Shown here: piece by piece, positions 43,401 to 48,050 of the stretch
How positions within the stretch are numbered: position 1 is the stretch's first letter
How the letters are laid out: each line of letters begins with the position of its first letter
Source: a virus
Length of the DNA: 50,180 bases
Reading direction: 5' to 3' (one strand)
IMG/VR virus record: IMGVR_UViG_3300021963_000185
Span: 1-50,180 of that record
Notes under the pieces: generated by a model
What the model was told of the DNA's origin: nothing
What the model saw: only the letters and a program-made list of their open reading frames with translations
The model's database searches: none
Translations under genes and position numbers: made by a program

Positions 43401-46400
43401 CGAGCCCTGAGTTTTTGCAAGACGCAAAACGGGCATATCTCTACAACAAGGGAGTTATGGGCCCTGCCGAAGTATATTCTCACCCATACTCACATTTCTA
43501 TGCAATGAGAGAAGACCAGAGAGATGCAGTAAAGAAGAACTGGCTTTCTCAGAACCCAGGAAAGACAGACGCTGACTACGACGAGGCGATGTCATGGGGT
43601 GGCGAAGGCGACCCAGACCTATCTCCTTTAGTTGGTGGATGGGGTTTTGGGGACCCACGAAAAGCCGCGTCAACAACTCTACAACCAGAAGCTGGCTCTC
43701 CGACTAAGAGGCCAGTATCACCTCAGCCATCGTCTTCGACTAAGTCTTCGCTATCTCCAGACACAACCAGAAGGCTATTCAAGGCGTTCAAGAGAGATGT
43801 AATACTTTCTGCTGCCGGAATAAATGAAGGAACAAACAGAGAAAAAGCAAAGAAACTCTCTGAGCTTGTCGGGTTTGACATCAATGAAGAGACATTCGAC
43901 AGATACAGAAAAGACGGCGTATCCCCACGTGTGGTAATAGAATTACTACGTAAAGGCCATATCAAAAACTTAAGTGGCATAGGTAATGCTGACCGGGCAA
44001 ACGACGACCTCAATGCGCTGGTTCGAGAGGCGAATAAATCCGTCTTTGTATCTACGGCTTTTGGAAGAATCAGAGAGGCGGCCAGGGCGGCAGGTCTTTC
44101 TGACGAATCTTTCGGAAGAAGCCTATGGAAAATGCTTAGCAAGGACCACGAAGTACACGTATTTGGCAAAGGTGACAGAGGTGTTCCAAGAAGCGGAATG
44201 GCAGATGGCGGAATACCAGCGACGTTCAACTTGAGCAAACTTGACCTACTAGGAGAGAGTGAACTAACAACTCTCGTTGATGGTCTAAACAAGATGGCCG
44301 AATCTGAAGGCTCTTCGGCAAGATTCTCCATAGATGAGATATTCCCAAGAGACGGTGACGCATTCGCTGACCCATTCGGTGAGTCGAAGATAAGAATGAG
44401 CAGCGGTGCTTCTCCGGTAAAGGGTCAACGCTTTGTAGCCAAGCCCAAGGAAAACAGATTGACTGCTGCAGCCAGGGAGACAGCAGAAATGCGCTTCTCC
44501 TCCGCAGCTAGACCTACGTACAGAACAGCCGGGGGTGGCATAGACAAAGATGCTATGTCTGCCGACATCGACGATGCAATACGCGGTCCAAGACTTGGTG
44601 CTGTCGCCATAACTACCGCCAACGCAGACAACGTTGGCAGAGAACAGATTGACAACCTTGCAAGAGCAATAACACTGCGTCAACACATAGCCGACATGTT
44701 CCCAAGCGTTGTTAACGATAGAACTGGTGTCTCCTACGATATAGAGCCACTACTTATCGAACAAGGGCTAGACCCCAAGGACGCGGAAAAGCTCACTGAC
44801 CTGGTTAATGACCTTGATGACTACATCGATGGCATCGTCGGGCAGTTCGAAGAAGAGGGAGACAAGCTCGAATCTGGACTGCGCCGCATGAACGACATGC
44901 TTGATGAAGTTGAAAGTCTTCGCAAGTACAGAAAAGAAACAATCGAGAAGTATGGCGAAGATGATGCAAGAAACCTGGTAGCAAGACTTGACGACAAAAT
45001 CAACAAGCTAACAACTTCAATAGACGAGGAATACCAGGCGACAATCGGCAGCAATAGAACAAATATGGCAAAACTCAGAGATGAGGCGCTTGCTCTTGTT
45101 GATGACAACCCCGGATTTGAAAAGCCCAAAGCTGGGTCAGACGGTCCTCGCCTATCTAGTGGTGCGAACTCACTTTCATCGAAGCTTATAGCCCTTGAAA
45201 TGTCGATGGGGCGCTCTGCTGAGGGCGGTCTTCCCAAGTACACCCCTGTTAGCAAGATTGACTTCAATGTTCCATCTGGAACAAGACTTTCTTCTGGTAA
45301 AGCGGACGAATGGTACGAAAACCTAACCGCAAAGTTGATTGAACAAATAGAAAAAGTTCAGGCATCAGGTGGAGACACGTGGCAGTTCCCTTGGCACAGA
45401 ACAACTTCCATGCCGAAGAACGGGATATCGAACCACGTATTCAGCGGCATGAACCCATTTGTTTTGATGCTTTCAGCAGATGAAAAGGGCTATACCAGCA
45501 ACAAATGGGCCACATATAACCAGTGGCAAAGCGTTGGTGGTCAGGTAAGAAAAGGCGAAAAAGGTACACAAATTCTGGCCCCAGTTTTCAAAAAGGTAAA
45601 AGACCCAGATACCGGCAAAGAGGAAACAAAACTAGTCAACTGGAGAACCTATTCGGTATTCAACCTTGAACAAATTGAAGGCATAAACCCAGACGACTAT
45701 AAAGACGACCCGAAAGAGCTTCTCGACGAAGCGGCGCGTGTAGAGAAGGTTGACAAGGCCTTCTCTGCGGTTGGGGCAGAAATAGAAACGGGTGATGGCT
45801 CAAGCGCACATTACAGCCCATCAAAAGACAAGGTAGTTATGCCTCCTTTTGCCTACTTCAAGACACCAGAGGGCTACTATGCGACTCTCGGTCATGAGTT
45901 GGTCCACTGGACCGGGCATACATCCAGACTAGATAGACCCAATATGAACCGCTTTGGGACGCCGGAGTACGCACGGGAGGAATTGGTTGCAGAATTAGGA
46001 GCAGCATTCCTAATGGCAAACTTCGGACTCTCTGCAGAGCCTAGAGAAGACCATGCCCACTATCTGGCCAACTGGCTCAAGGTTCTGCGCGAAGAGCCCA
46101 AAGCCCTCCAAGAGGCAGCTAGAGAAGCGCAAAAAGCTTCAAAACTGCTTATCGAAAAGATGAGGCAAGTGCTGGAAGATGCAGGCGTAGCGGAAGAGAC
46201 CATCGAAGATGTGGTCGAAGAAAAAACCGCAAAGGTAGGAATGTTTTCTGGGTCAGAGAGTAATTCTCTACTACAAGTAGCAGGGGCTCTCCCCGCCTAC
46301 CTCCGCATGGAAGTTGAGGCAGCAATTAAAAGCACCGCCTCAGAAGAGGTTCTATCAACTAAGGTTATTAACAGAATTTCAAAAACAATTGAACTTCTAG

Positions 46401-46429
46401 AGACATTCTCGAAGCAAAAAGGTATTTGA
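33905..46429 (+). CDS. Giant polyprotein: prohead protease, HTH modules, KTSC, SF1 helicase, ArdC (4174 aa)
   Basis: ATG with a strong AAAGGAG four bases upstream; no stop in 12.5 kb. In order: HK97-type prohead protease (1-175); low-complexity and unknown regions with a DPDGDG calcium-like motif (501-506); sigma-region-4-like helix-turn-helix repeats (1229-1489); KTSC domain (1688-1760); complete UvrD/Fbh1-type helicase (1937-2584); another sigma-like HTH (2865-2927); a 560-residue region with W-x3-NPGKT-type repeats (2933-3496); coiled coil (3535-3748); ArdC antirestriction protein with HELVH (3799-4174). Domain boundaries coincide with (R)(F/L/M)SSG motifs: residues 741, 933, 1056, 1224, 1490, 1541, 1629, 1683, 1849, 1932, 2585, 2719, 2771, 2928, 3497, 3749, 3794, plus degenerate 698, 2860, 3530. 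I infer cleavage at these sites by the N-terminal protease. It is far larger than typical phage head proteins. Confidence 0.85.
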   Translation: MSKSSANPAIQYKAATQGAINLDEAKGIVECFVAGIGNKDSVGDVCAPGAFSKSLMRRKPRVVWGHNWNDPIGKVLEIYEVPPNDPRLPGKMRSAGIGGLYARVQFNLMSEKGKEAFASVAFFGEEQEWSIGYKTINAKFDQQMQANVLYEVELYEVSPVLHGANQLTGTISVKSDENSAVAVMERAVSSIADIGNANSSELKEVLDALKKIASSVSEDEKCGPGMPHMQRPATPSGMPSAPATGPAPRSVVKPTRPSIPENPMVVALRRELVARTGSNIIVRSAGDNVVVFDRVMSDGTASTYRLAYHYASGEFMFGKPEKVSAQTVYTPETPGASGDAYWGDDYSEMPKSLGFDEFWGSGFGSEINFQADTGNALMGVIESLQQIIDEKSEYVIPVEPTEAFEFKQMIDPVLEYYKADARVTEEGIVVKSAHNPELIEALDVATKSVLGKIRRGIGAGRRLDAPNIGGGKGRSRAARAIGAATGGVAGNLDPSKISMNDPDGDGWAKEGSKNPVWVGFKKATQKLTGGGKKKPSKDEQRARSAVNADRPGPPRPGTQRAWDAPSVPAPPRPSRVTLTDDAGARLREASRQRARELGFDRSVDPAPPRPRKKLTNQVTRAPRPGDGGRKPSGESIANAIRRETSASSPVLGQQLANDISKYGYPEEMSTDDLIRTVADFRRELTSARRDFEKLQSDRFSGKDVPSMEIKKARQRIDSLRQRASVYSSEISKRDKVKGNDRFSSGKAVTPEAKRMRRHAPIGTTGEFDLPEEIAAREKHEAFVEEFKKQNGFWRDIPRAGTVNSMNTSEEWQRAREISHNVAIREWEETELNRRPKDFSEKARASVDYLTWYGNFAKRMGGYLDREEASENITDDELSGARAAVLEVLAEKRAVPGSREALSNLEKMMDDAGFGPNGRHETPWGGRKRTSVTGFSSGRTIDRNVMKSLKDDGLALDDDDVVAILLPNSGLIVHKTLTARKDDSSLNWKNILGDSKVEPKDPTSPRAMIRLDAEGFQKLSDAMDAANSEFVPGQLLPPHIGTIKDKDFPYSYPPSTRFSSGSKYAPEIEDELWLDSELGGNRAADRINTENVDMEIVPSSDIGLDGPDAGAWTVVGMYRGEDYGSVDYIYETDTFDSVEEARRFIETYDRLIEEEIRPGDPEFFLDINNYNRSNKISLDDDLDSAIDKAVQTRKDRENAPYDYGSLISSLLSDRALNVFGDGESRFSSGRNKAERRQDVKRVMATNMADRKVNLGILSRRMKGETLDEVGRAYGLDRGTVRQMEMREMKRLRDGATPSEILAYRMEGLTLDDMSRMLGMSREDVRRIESREIARMRLDGRDGSDAIFEGRKAGLSRESIERITGLSADDIETKERKGFERAVTREDVSYQIFDKYVTNFGEDELTDAELAEELGVSERIVSEVRAGANKNILDARRDMDEYYRSLPEPTDEELQAEANYYADNFAREQGFSSYGEYEEYLSSVGKEEGGARLSSGLVRQMTIENPLLIGTLAGIASSKIQRRRRERLDEDEEYLDDDDNDERFSSGAGKSSLTPSQKVGQRVFDEASKIAKEDKKDIFDTMDALIFDERFDSVNRGEKLDTNEMYAHINALLYPEGAKESKKRRLWRRERLSSGGSSSEIRKKKRAKIKQKAWSEEDLQRFRDRNILKAKTRPGKRKNGPSAEEFSSGRKRIDTAGSSALTGAFYDADNERLVVGFNKGGVYAYDGVTPGDIEELHNAESKGAAMASIKKKYKGVRLSEADDSLKATKQGDEWVVNPDNETTYSISEDGGEFFVLRTTGSYARDGGQSGDEYYHPESFKNMDSAMKWVEQDFLPSITPEPWDEDDYDVDRFSSGGPVRAANLMQFDTRRSRRASNMTYDPQDGRVGVTYNDGSERFFSEVPYEAASSAGNPAKDIDDFIDDLEKGKVGREGGRFSSGAGSVPRTDWDYSYQKFPPTEEQAVIADAVATGENVIVRAFAGTGKTSTLVTIAERLKRQDPKKRIVYMAFNKDIQLEAEGRFPGNTESRTGDSISWNWVKQTMGKAFTDRMGSNAPERVKSKGTRNKDISVHFKIKQMEHPDGLKDSTTGSPVVLDAVDVTKLVREAVKQFLISEDDEIGAQHFKTIQNVPPVLLGHAKAIWDDMNDPDGVMKLDNSVFTKMWALSRPQLSEGVGLFKGKPSVIFFDEAQDINPVMARVMREQNIQVVFVGDSYQAIYGFRGASDSLEKAEAAYDLPLTGSWRFDSKIAGYANRFLAYMGSKNRIRGVGKPGNGVVEPESMVDPDAILTRSNGGALRAVVEQIQLGRTVGTSENFKKDLTRFAWHAVMLKAGKQVKNPHEELEEFSSWKEVQDAASAEDASPRLRMLVQLFNDTPNIIDILDQVVVGGKLKGESGGGSGKRILPSEITDGFEMSIDPGSMGKWAGDKKTQVLYKNGKLFLQLPYTKYPSSDSDAKFEWQKQNLNPIGKVQKGKPDETNGKYAIWVDATPEQAAELLSGITSGDAQEVDVMVMTAHRSKGLEFGRVRLYGDFPRPRLNKKTNEMEYPSPEEQRLQYVASTRAIRELDPGPTDWIYGETSEDDESPDVPGGFSSGARGNPIPSAIGKDMVLEDGGTLEDNMFKGTYIADFNGGKMVIQPAGRDSWAVYRADFSGGEDGPSYSFSYGPPSDDAEFGSLADAYEHVLNYVKENDISLDSLDGTRRSKGSESFSEAKISNSDSGIAQRFSSGRKDADKRLKEARKSSSKKGDKAEGKDSRLDRAVDAYLNYVFGANQSSRLSSGRSQENNGVSKRDAEDVEILANYYMNSYGGYDDELGDWLDSNPGKTENDYISSQEFSERVDEMENVMADAGDSMAENRLDEYANRRLGSGANSERPSDEDIYNLRMSGPTLEEVGEQYGMTRQEVRAAEMRHIRRMRDEGFESTGTPTSRRERRLSSGANRGGIKRSTNSGVARKDGKVVLARRTEVSQGWTGAPEEYLKPDDDFFDAESASRILNNPLESYNDQTGWPVPAKEFFQSLVLGRPGQDVDVMDEDGKFTTDGRLRIKSLLTGSEAAKEKFIDRIESGEVSHMQAVSAMTLLEKIGMNVGDASDHMFETFGFKSAPVWVSGLDARDPDYDLIRGEVNWSPLTEEQWVDEIKQAYVDNANISQYAKNRRDWVTRNKGKSEKDYEASPEFLQDAKRAYLYNKGVMGPAEVYSHPYSHFYAMREDQRDAVKKNWLSQNPGKTDADYDEAMSWGGEGDPDLSPLVGGWGFGDPRKAASTTLQPEAGSPTKRPVSPQPSSSTKSSLSPDTTRRLFKAFKRDVILSAAGINEGTNREKAKKLSELVGFDINEETFDRYRKDGVSPRVVIELLRKGHIKNLSGIGNADRANDDLNALVREANKSVFVSTAFGRIREAARAAGLSDESFGRSLWKMLSKDHEVHVFGKGDRGVPRSGMADGGIPATFNLSKLDLLGESELTTLVDGLNKMAESEGSSARFSIDEIFPRDGDAFADPFGESKIRMSSGASPVKGQRFVAKPKENRLTAAARETAEMRFSSAARPTYRTAGGGIDKDAMSADIDDAIRGPRLGAVAITTANADNVGREQIDNLARAITLRQHIADMFPSVVNDRTGVSYDIEPLLIEQGLDPKDAEKLTDLVNDLDDYIDGIVGQFEEEGDKLESGLRRMNDMLDEVESLRKYRKETIEKYGEDDARNLVARLDDKINKLTTSIDEEYQATIGSNRTNMAKLRDEALALVDDNPGFEKPKAGSDGPRLSSGANSLSSKLIALEMSMGRSAEGGLPKYTPVSKIDFNVPSGTRLSSGKADEWYENLTAKLIEQIEKVQASGGDTWQFPWHRTTSMPKNGISNHVFSGMNPFVLMLSADEKGYTSNKWATYNQWQSVGGQVRKGEKGTQILAPVFKKVKDPDTGKEETKLVNWRTYSVFNLEQIEGINPDDYKDDPKELLDEAARVEKVDKAFSAVGAEIETGDGSSAHYSPSKDKVVMPPFAYFKTPEGYYATLGHELVHWTGHTSRLDRPNMNRFGTPEYAREELVAELGAAFLMANFGLSAEPREDHAHYLANWLKVLREEPKALQEAAREAQKASKLLIEKMRQVLEDAGVAEETIEDVVEEKTAKVGMFSGSESNSLLQVAGALPAYLRMEVEAAIKSTASEEVLSTKVINRISKTIELLETFSKQKGI
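37589..38371 (+). other. Helix-turn-helix repeat module, sigma-70 region-4-like
   Basis: Residues 1229-1489, bounded by motifs at 1224 and 1490. At least four successive HTH units are visible. At about 1262 is ETLDEVGRAYGLDRGTVRQM, then EMREMKRLR. At about 1306 is LTLDDMSRMLGMSREDVRRI, then ESREIARMR. Weaker units start near 1349 (ESIERITGLSADDIE) and 1403 (AELAEELGVSERIVSEV). The first two follow the sigma region 4.2 pattern TL-x-EVG-x3-G-x-(T/S)R-x2-(V/I)RQIE, closing in a basic helix. DNA or RNA polymerase binding is inferred. Confidence 0.65.
38966..39448 (+). other. KTSC-domain module
   Basis: Residues 1688-1848, bounded by motifs at 1683 and 1849. The first part (SSALTGAFYDADNERLVVGF, GGVYAYDGVTPGDIEEL, AESKGAAMASIKKKYKGVRL) fits the KTSC domain, a small beta domain first noted at the C-terminus of lysyl-tRNA synthetases and common in phages; its function is poorly known. 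The second part (DEWVVNPDNETTYSISEDGG, ESFKNMDSAMKWVEQ) is a separate small alpha/beta unit. The next module (1854-1931) has a looser KTSC-like pattern (MTYDPQDGRVGVTYNDGS). Confidence 0.6.
39713..41656 (+). other. SF1 (UvrD/Fbh1-type) helicase module
   Basis: Residues 1937-2584, bounded by motifs at 1932 and 2585. Helicase motifs in order are Q-motif PPTEEQAVI, Walker A AGTGKT (1977-1982), motif Ia YMAFNKDIQ, motif II DEAQD (2183-2187), motif III FVGDSYQAIYGFRG, motif IV GSWRFDSKIAGYANRFL, motif V TAHRSKGLEFGRVRLYGDF and motif VI LQYVASTRA. All motifs are present in about 650 residues, so this is a complete, probably active 3'-5' helicase. Delivery in the virion or action in replication are both possible. 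Confidence 0.85.
42497..42685 (+). other. Second sigma-region-4-like HTH module
   Basis: Residues 2865-2927, between RLGSG (2860) and RLSSG (2928). The 63-residue unit is almost only one HTH: PTLEEVGEQYGMTRQEVRAA followed by EMRHIRRMRDEG. It aligns closely with the first unit of the module at 1262. It would be released as a tiny DNA-binding peptide if both flanking sites are cut. Confidence 0.6.
42701..44392 (+). other. Large unassigned module with W-x3-N-P/K-G-K repeats
   Basis: Residues 2933-3496. The motif W-x3-N-(P/K)-G-K-(T/S)-x2-D-Y occurs at W3152 (WVTRNKGKSEKDY) and W3213 (WLSQNPGKTDADY). A third copy sits at W2812 in the earlier module 2776-2859 (WLDSNPGKTENDY). A helical region follows (LFKAFKRDVILSAAGINEGT, KKLSELVGFDI). 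I do not recognise a family; it may bind DNA or act as a capsid-internal structural protein. Confidence 0.4.
44507..45148 (+). other. Coiled-coil module
   Basis: Residues 3535-3748. Long heptad-like helices (EQIDNLARAITLRQHIADMF, LTDLVNDLDDYIDGIVGQFE, ESGLRRMNDMLDEVESLRKY, ARLDDKINKLTTSIDEEYQA) with abundant charge suggest an elongated coiled coil. Such segments often serve as internal scaffold cores in phage heads. It lies between a degenerate RFSSA site and RLSSG. Confidence 0.5.
45299..46429 (+). other. ArdC-type antirestriction module
   Basis: Residues 3799-4174. The N-terminal ArdC domain (ADEWYENLTAKLIEQIEKVQ, GDTWQFPWHRTTSMPKNGIS, LSADEKGYTSNKWATYNQWQ, GGQVRKGEKGTQILAPVF, WRTYSVFNLEQIEGI) binds single-stranded DNA in the plasmid protein. 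The following zincin domain has HELVHWTGH (H3997, H4001) and a likely third ligand E4030 in EELVAELGAAF. ArdC from plasmids protects incoming single-stranded DNA from restriction enzymes. Here the module is complete (about 300 of 376 residues). The position at the C-terminus of a head-associated polyprotein suggests virion delivery, as with P1 Dar proteins. Confidence 0.8.
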
Positions 46430-46482
46430 CATCAGCGGATATACGCCGCAATACATACTCAAATGATAGTTTAGAGTATAAT
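46426..46482 (+). promoter_or_regulatory. Possible promoter upstream of the acidic Zn-ribbon gene
   Basis: In the 87-base gap after the polyprotein, TATAAT (46477-46482) lies 34 bases before the ATG and TTGACA (46426-46431, overlapping the polyprotein stop) is farther up. Their spacing is about 45 bases, so they do not form one promoter; either could act alone. TTGACA has CAATAC 17 bases downstream. A separate transcript for the head genes would be reasonable. Confidence 0.3.
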
Positions 46483-46516
46483 TTTACGGCACGGACAATA
46501 TAGGAGACCGTCTTTT

Positions 46517-48034
46517 ATGGACAAAGAAATGCAGAACGCCCTAAGTATTGACGCCGACGGCAATATACTCAAATGCGCCAAGGGTGCCGACGCTTCTGCC
46601 TGCGGTTTCGAGGCTGGCTCAAAGATTTGTGGCAAATGTGGCGCTATTCCTACTCAGGTAAAAATTGTGCCCGTTGACGACGAGGAAATGGACGAAGAAG
46701 AAGAAATGACCGACGAAATGCCTGAAGAAGGCATGACGGACGAAGAGATGCCAGAAGAAGAAGAAATGCCGGAGGACGAAGAGGAAGAGGAAGAGGAAGA
46801 ATCCGATTCCGAAGACGAAGAGTCCATGGACGAAGAGAAGACGGCGTATTACAAAACTTACGGGTACGACAAGTACGTAAAGAAGTATGGCAAGAAGCCT
46901 TGGATGCCAGACATGGAAGATGATGAAGAGGACATGGAAGAATCCATGGACGAAAAAATGATGTCATCCAACAGCGGCAGCTCTCCGCGAAAGCAGAGAA
47001 GAATGGACCGCATGAAGGGCATGGACGAAGAGATGCCCGAAGACGAAGACATGGACGAAGAAATGCCAGAAGACGAAGAGCTCGATGACGAGGAAGAGAT
47101 GAAAGGCGCAATGGACCGCGCCTACAAGCGTCGCCTTGTTTCACTGGGCGTCAAGTCTGCTGACGTTGGTTCTTCCGGTTACCTGTGCGCCATCGACCGC
47201 AAGGCATATGCTGGCCATGTTCCTGTATGCGATAACTGTGAAGGCGGATGCGTTTCCGAAAAGGGAATGCCAGGCCTAATTCACGTAGAGGGAATGGCAG
47301 AAGAACTGATTGACGGTTCTGTTGTTGCATCTGGATATGCAGTGGCTAATGACACCTTTGTAGTTGACGTACAGAAAAAGTCAGGAAAGACATACGAAGT
47401 TTTCTACGAAGGCTCGACTGGTGAGCTTCTTGGCTTCCATAAGCTCGAAGACACTCTCAGCATCAAGTCTGCGCTTGATGACCTCAGAGTTATAACTCTG
47501 TTTGAGGCCGCCGACATTGCCGTCAAGGCAATAGATGGACACATCGTTGGAGTTGAGGCAGATTCTTTCGAAGGAATAGATGCTTTTGCTGTTGAGGTCG
47601 ACGGCTTTGACGGCAAGTCATACGATGTTTTTGTTTCACTGGACGGGGAAGTCCTCGGTTACGACAAGTACGAGATGGACGAAGCCGAAGAGATAGAAGC
47701 AGAAGCTGCAGAGATTGCCCTCAAGCGTGCGTTTAGTGACGACAAGAGAGAGGCTATGGCTAAAGAGGGAACCGCGATGGCGGATGGCTCCTACCCAATA
47801 GCAGGCGAAGAGGACCTAAAGAACGCAATTCAGGCATTTGGCAGAGCGAAGGACAAAGAAGCAACAAAACGTCACATCATGAAGCGGGCAAAGGAAATGG
47901 GCAAAGAAAACCTAATTCCAGCCAACTGGGTAATGGGCGGAGATTCAGAAAAGAAGTCTTCCGAAGTTGACGCAGAGCTGATGGCCTCACTAATTGAGTT
48001 CGAGCTTCTTCAGGCCGAAACAGAAATCAACTAA
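46517..48034 (+). CDS. Acidic Zn-ribbon / PepSY-like head-associated protein, DUF6582-like C-terminus (505 aa)
   Basis: ATG with AGGAG ten bases upstream. The N-terminus has a zinc-ribbon pattern C20, C29, C38, C41 (LKCAKGADASACG, KICGKCG). Residues about 55-205 are extremely acidic low complexity with Met/Pro (EEMPEDEEEEEEEE). A second cysteine set is C224, C238, C241, C245. Two PepSY-like beta units follow (TYEVFYEGSTGELLGFHKLE; SYDVFVSLDGEVLGYDKYEM). The C-terminal 70 residues (DGSYPIAGEEDLKNAIQAFG, TKRHIMKRAKEMGKENLIP) match the DUF6582-like motif frequent near phage capsid genes. A scaffold or capsid-assembly function is plausible because of its acidity and its place after the protease. 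Confidence 0.65.
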   Translation: MDKEMQNALSIDADGNILKCAKGADASACGFEAGSKICGKCGAIPTQVKIVPVDDEEMDEEEEMTDEMPEEGMTDEEMPEEEEMPEDEEEEEEEESDSEDEESMDEEKTAYYKTYGYDKYVKKYGKKPWMPDMEDDEEDMEESMDEKMMSSNSGSSPRKQRRMDRMKGMDEEMPEDEDMDEEMPEDEELDDEEEMKGAMDRAYKRRLVSLGVKSADVGSSGYLCAIDRKAYAGHVPVCDNCEGGCVSEKGMPGLIHVEGMAEELIDGSVVASGYAVANDTFVVDVQKKSGKTYEVFYEGSTGELLGFHKLEDTLSIKSALDDLRVITLFEAADIAVKAIDGHIVGVEADSFEGIDAFAVEVDGFDGKSYDVFVSLDGEVLGYDKYEMDEAEEIEAEAAEIALKRAFSDDKREAMAKEGTAMADGSYPIAGEEDLKNAIQAFGRAKDKEATKRHIMKRAKEMGKENLIPANWVMGGDSEKKSSEVDAELMASLIEFELLQAETEIN

Positions 48035-48050
48035 AGAAAGCGGACCCCAA

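Larger units (their letters stand above)
36125..45298 (+). repeat. Seventeen-fold interspersed (R)(F/L/M)SSG peptide motif
   Basis: First bases of the 17 clear motifs (R or its replacement): 36125, 36701, 37070, 37574, 38372, 38525, 38789, 38951, 39449, 39698, 41657, 42059, 42215, 42686, 44393, 45149, 45284. Position 1 is Arg in 14 of 17; position 2 is Phe (10), Leu (6) or Met (1). The residue after Gly is Ala (6), Arg (5), Lys, Gly, Ser or Leu. Serine codons include tct, tca, tcg, tcc, agc and agt, and Arg uses at least five codons. The peptide, not the DNA, is therefore conserved. Fragments between sites run from about 30 to 650 residues. Degenerate copies lie at 35996 (RFSGK), 42482 (RLGSG) and 44492 (RFSSA). 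Confidence 0.9.

Noticed and set aside
44320-44340. SARFSIDEIF in the polyprotein as another motif copy
   Set aside because: Only RFS is shared; the SG part is missing and it is not at a clear module boundary.
36125-45298. CRISPR-like regular repeats
   Set aside because: The recurring short element is a pentapeptide with varied codons inside one ORF and irregular spacing from about 30 to 650 residues; no DNA repeat-spacer pattern exists.
46650-47144. Minus ORF of 164 codons opposite the acidic protein
   Set aside because: Arg/Leu/Ser-rich antisense of a Glu/Asp-rich low-complexity region.
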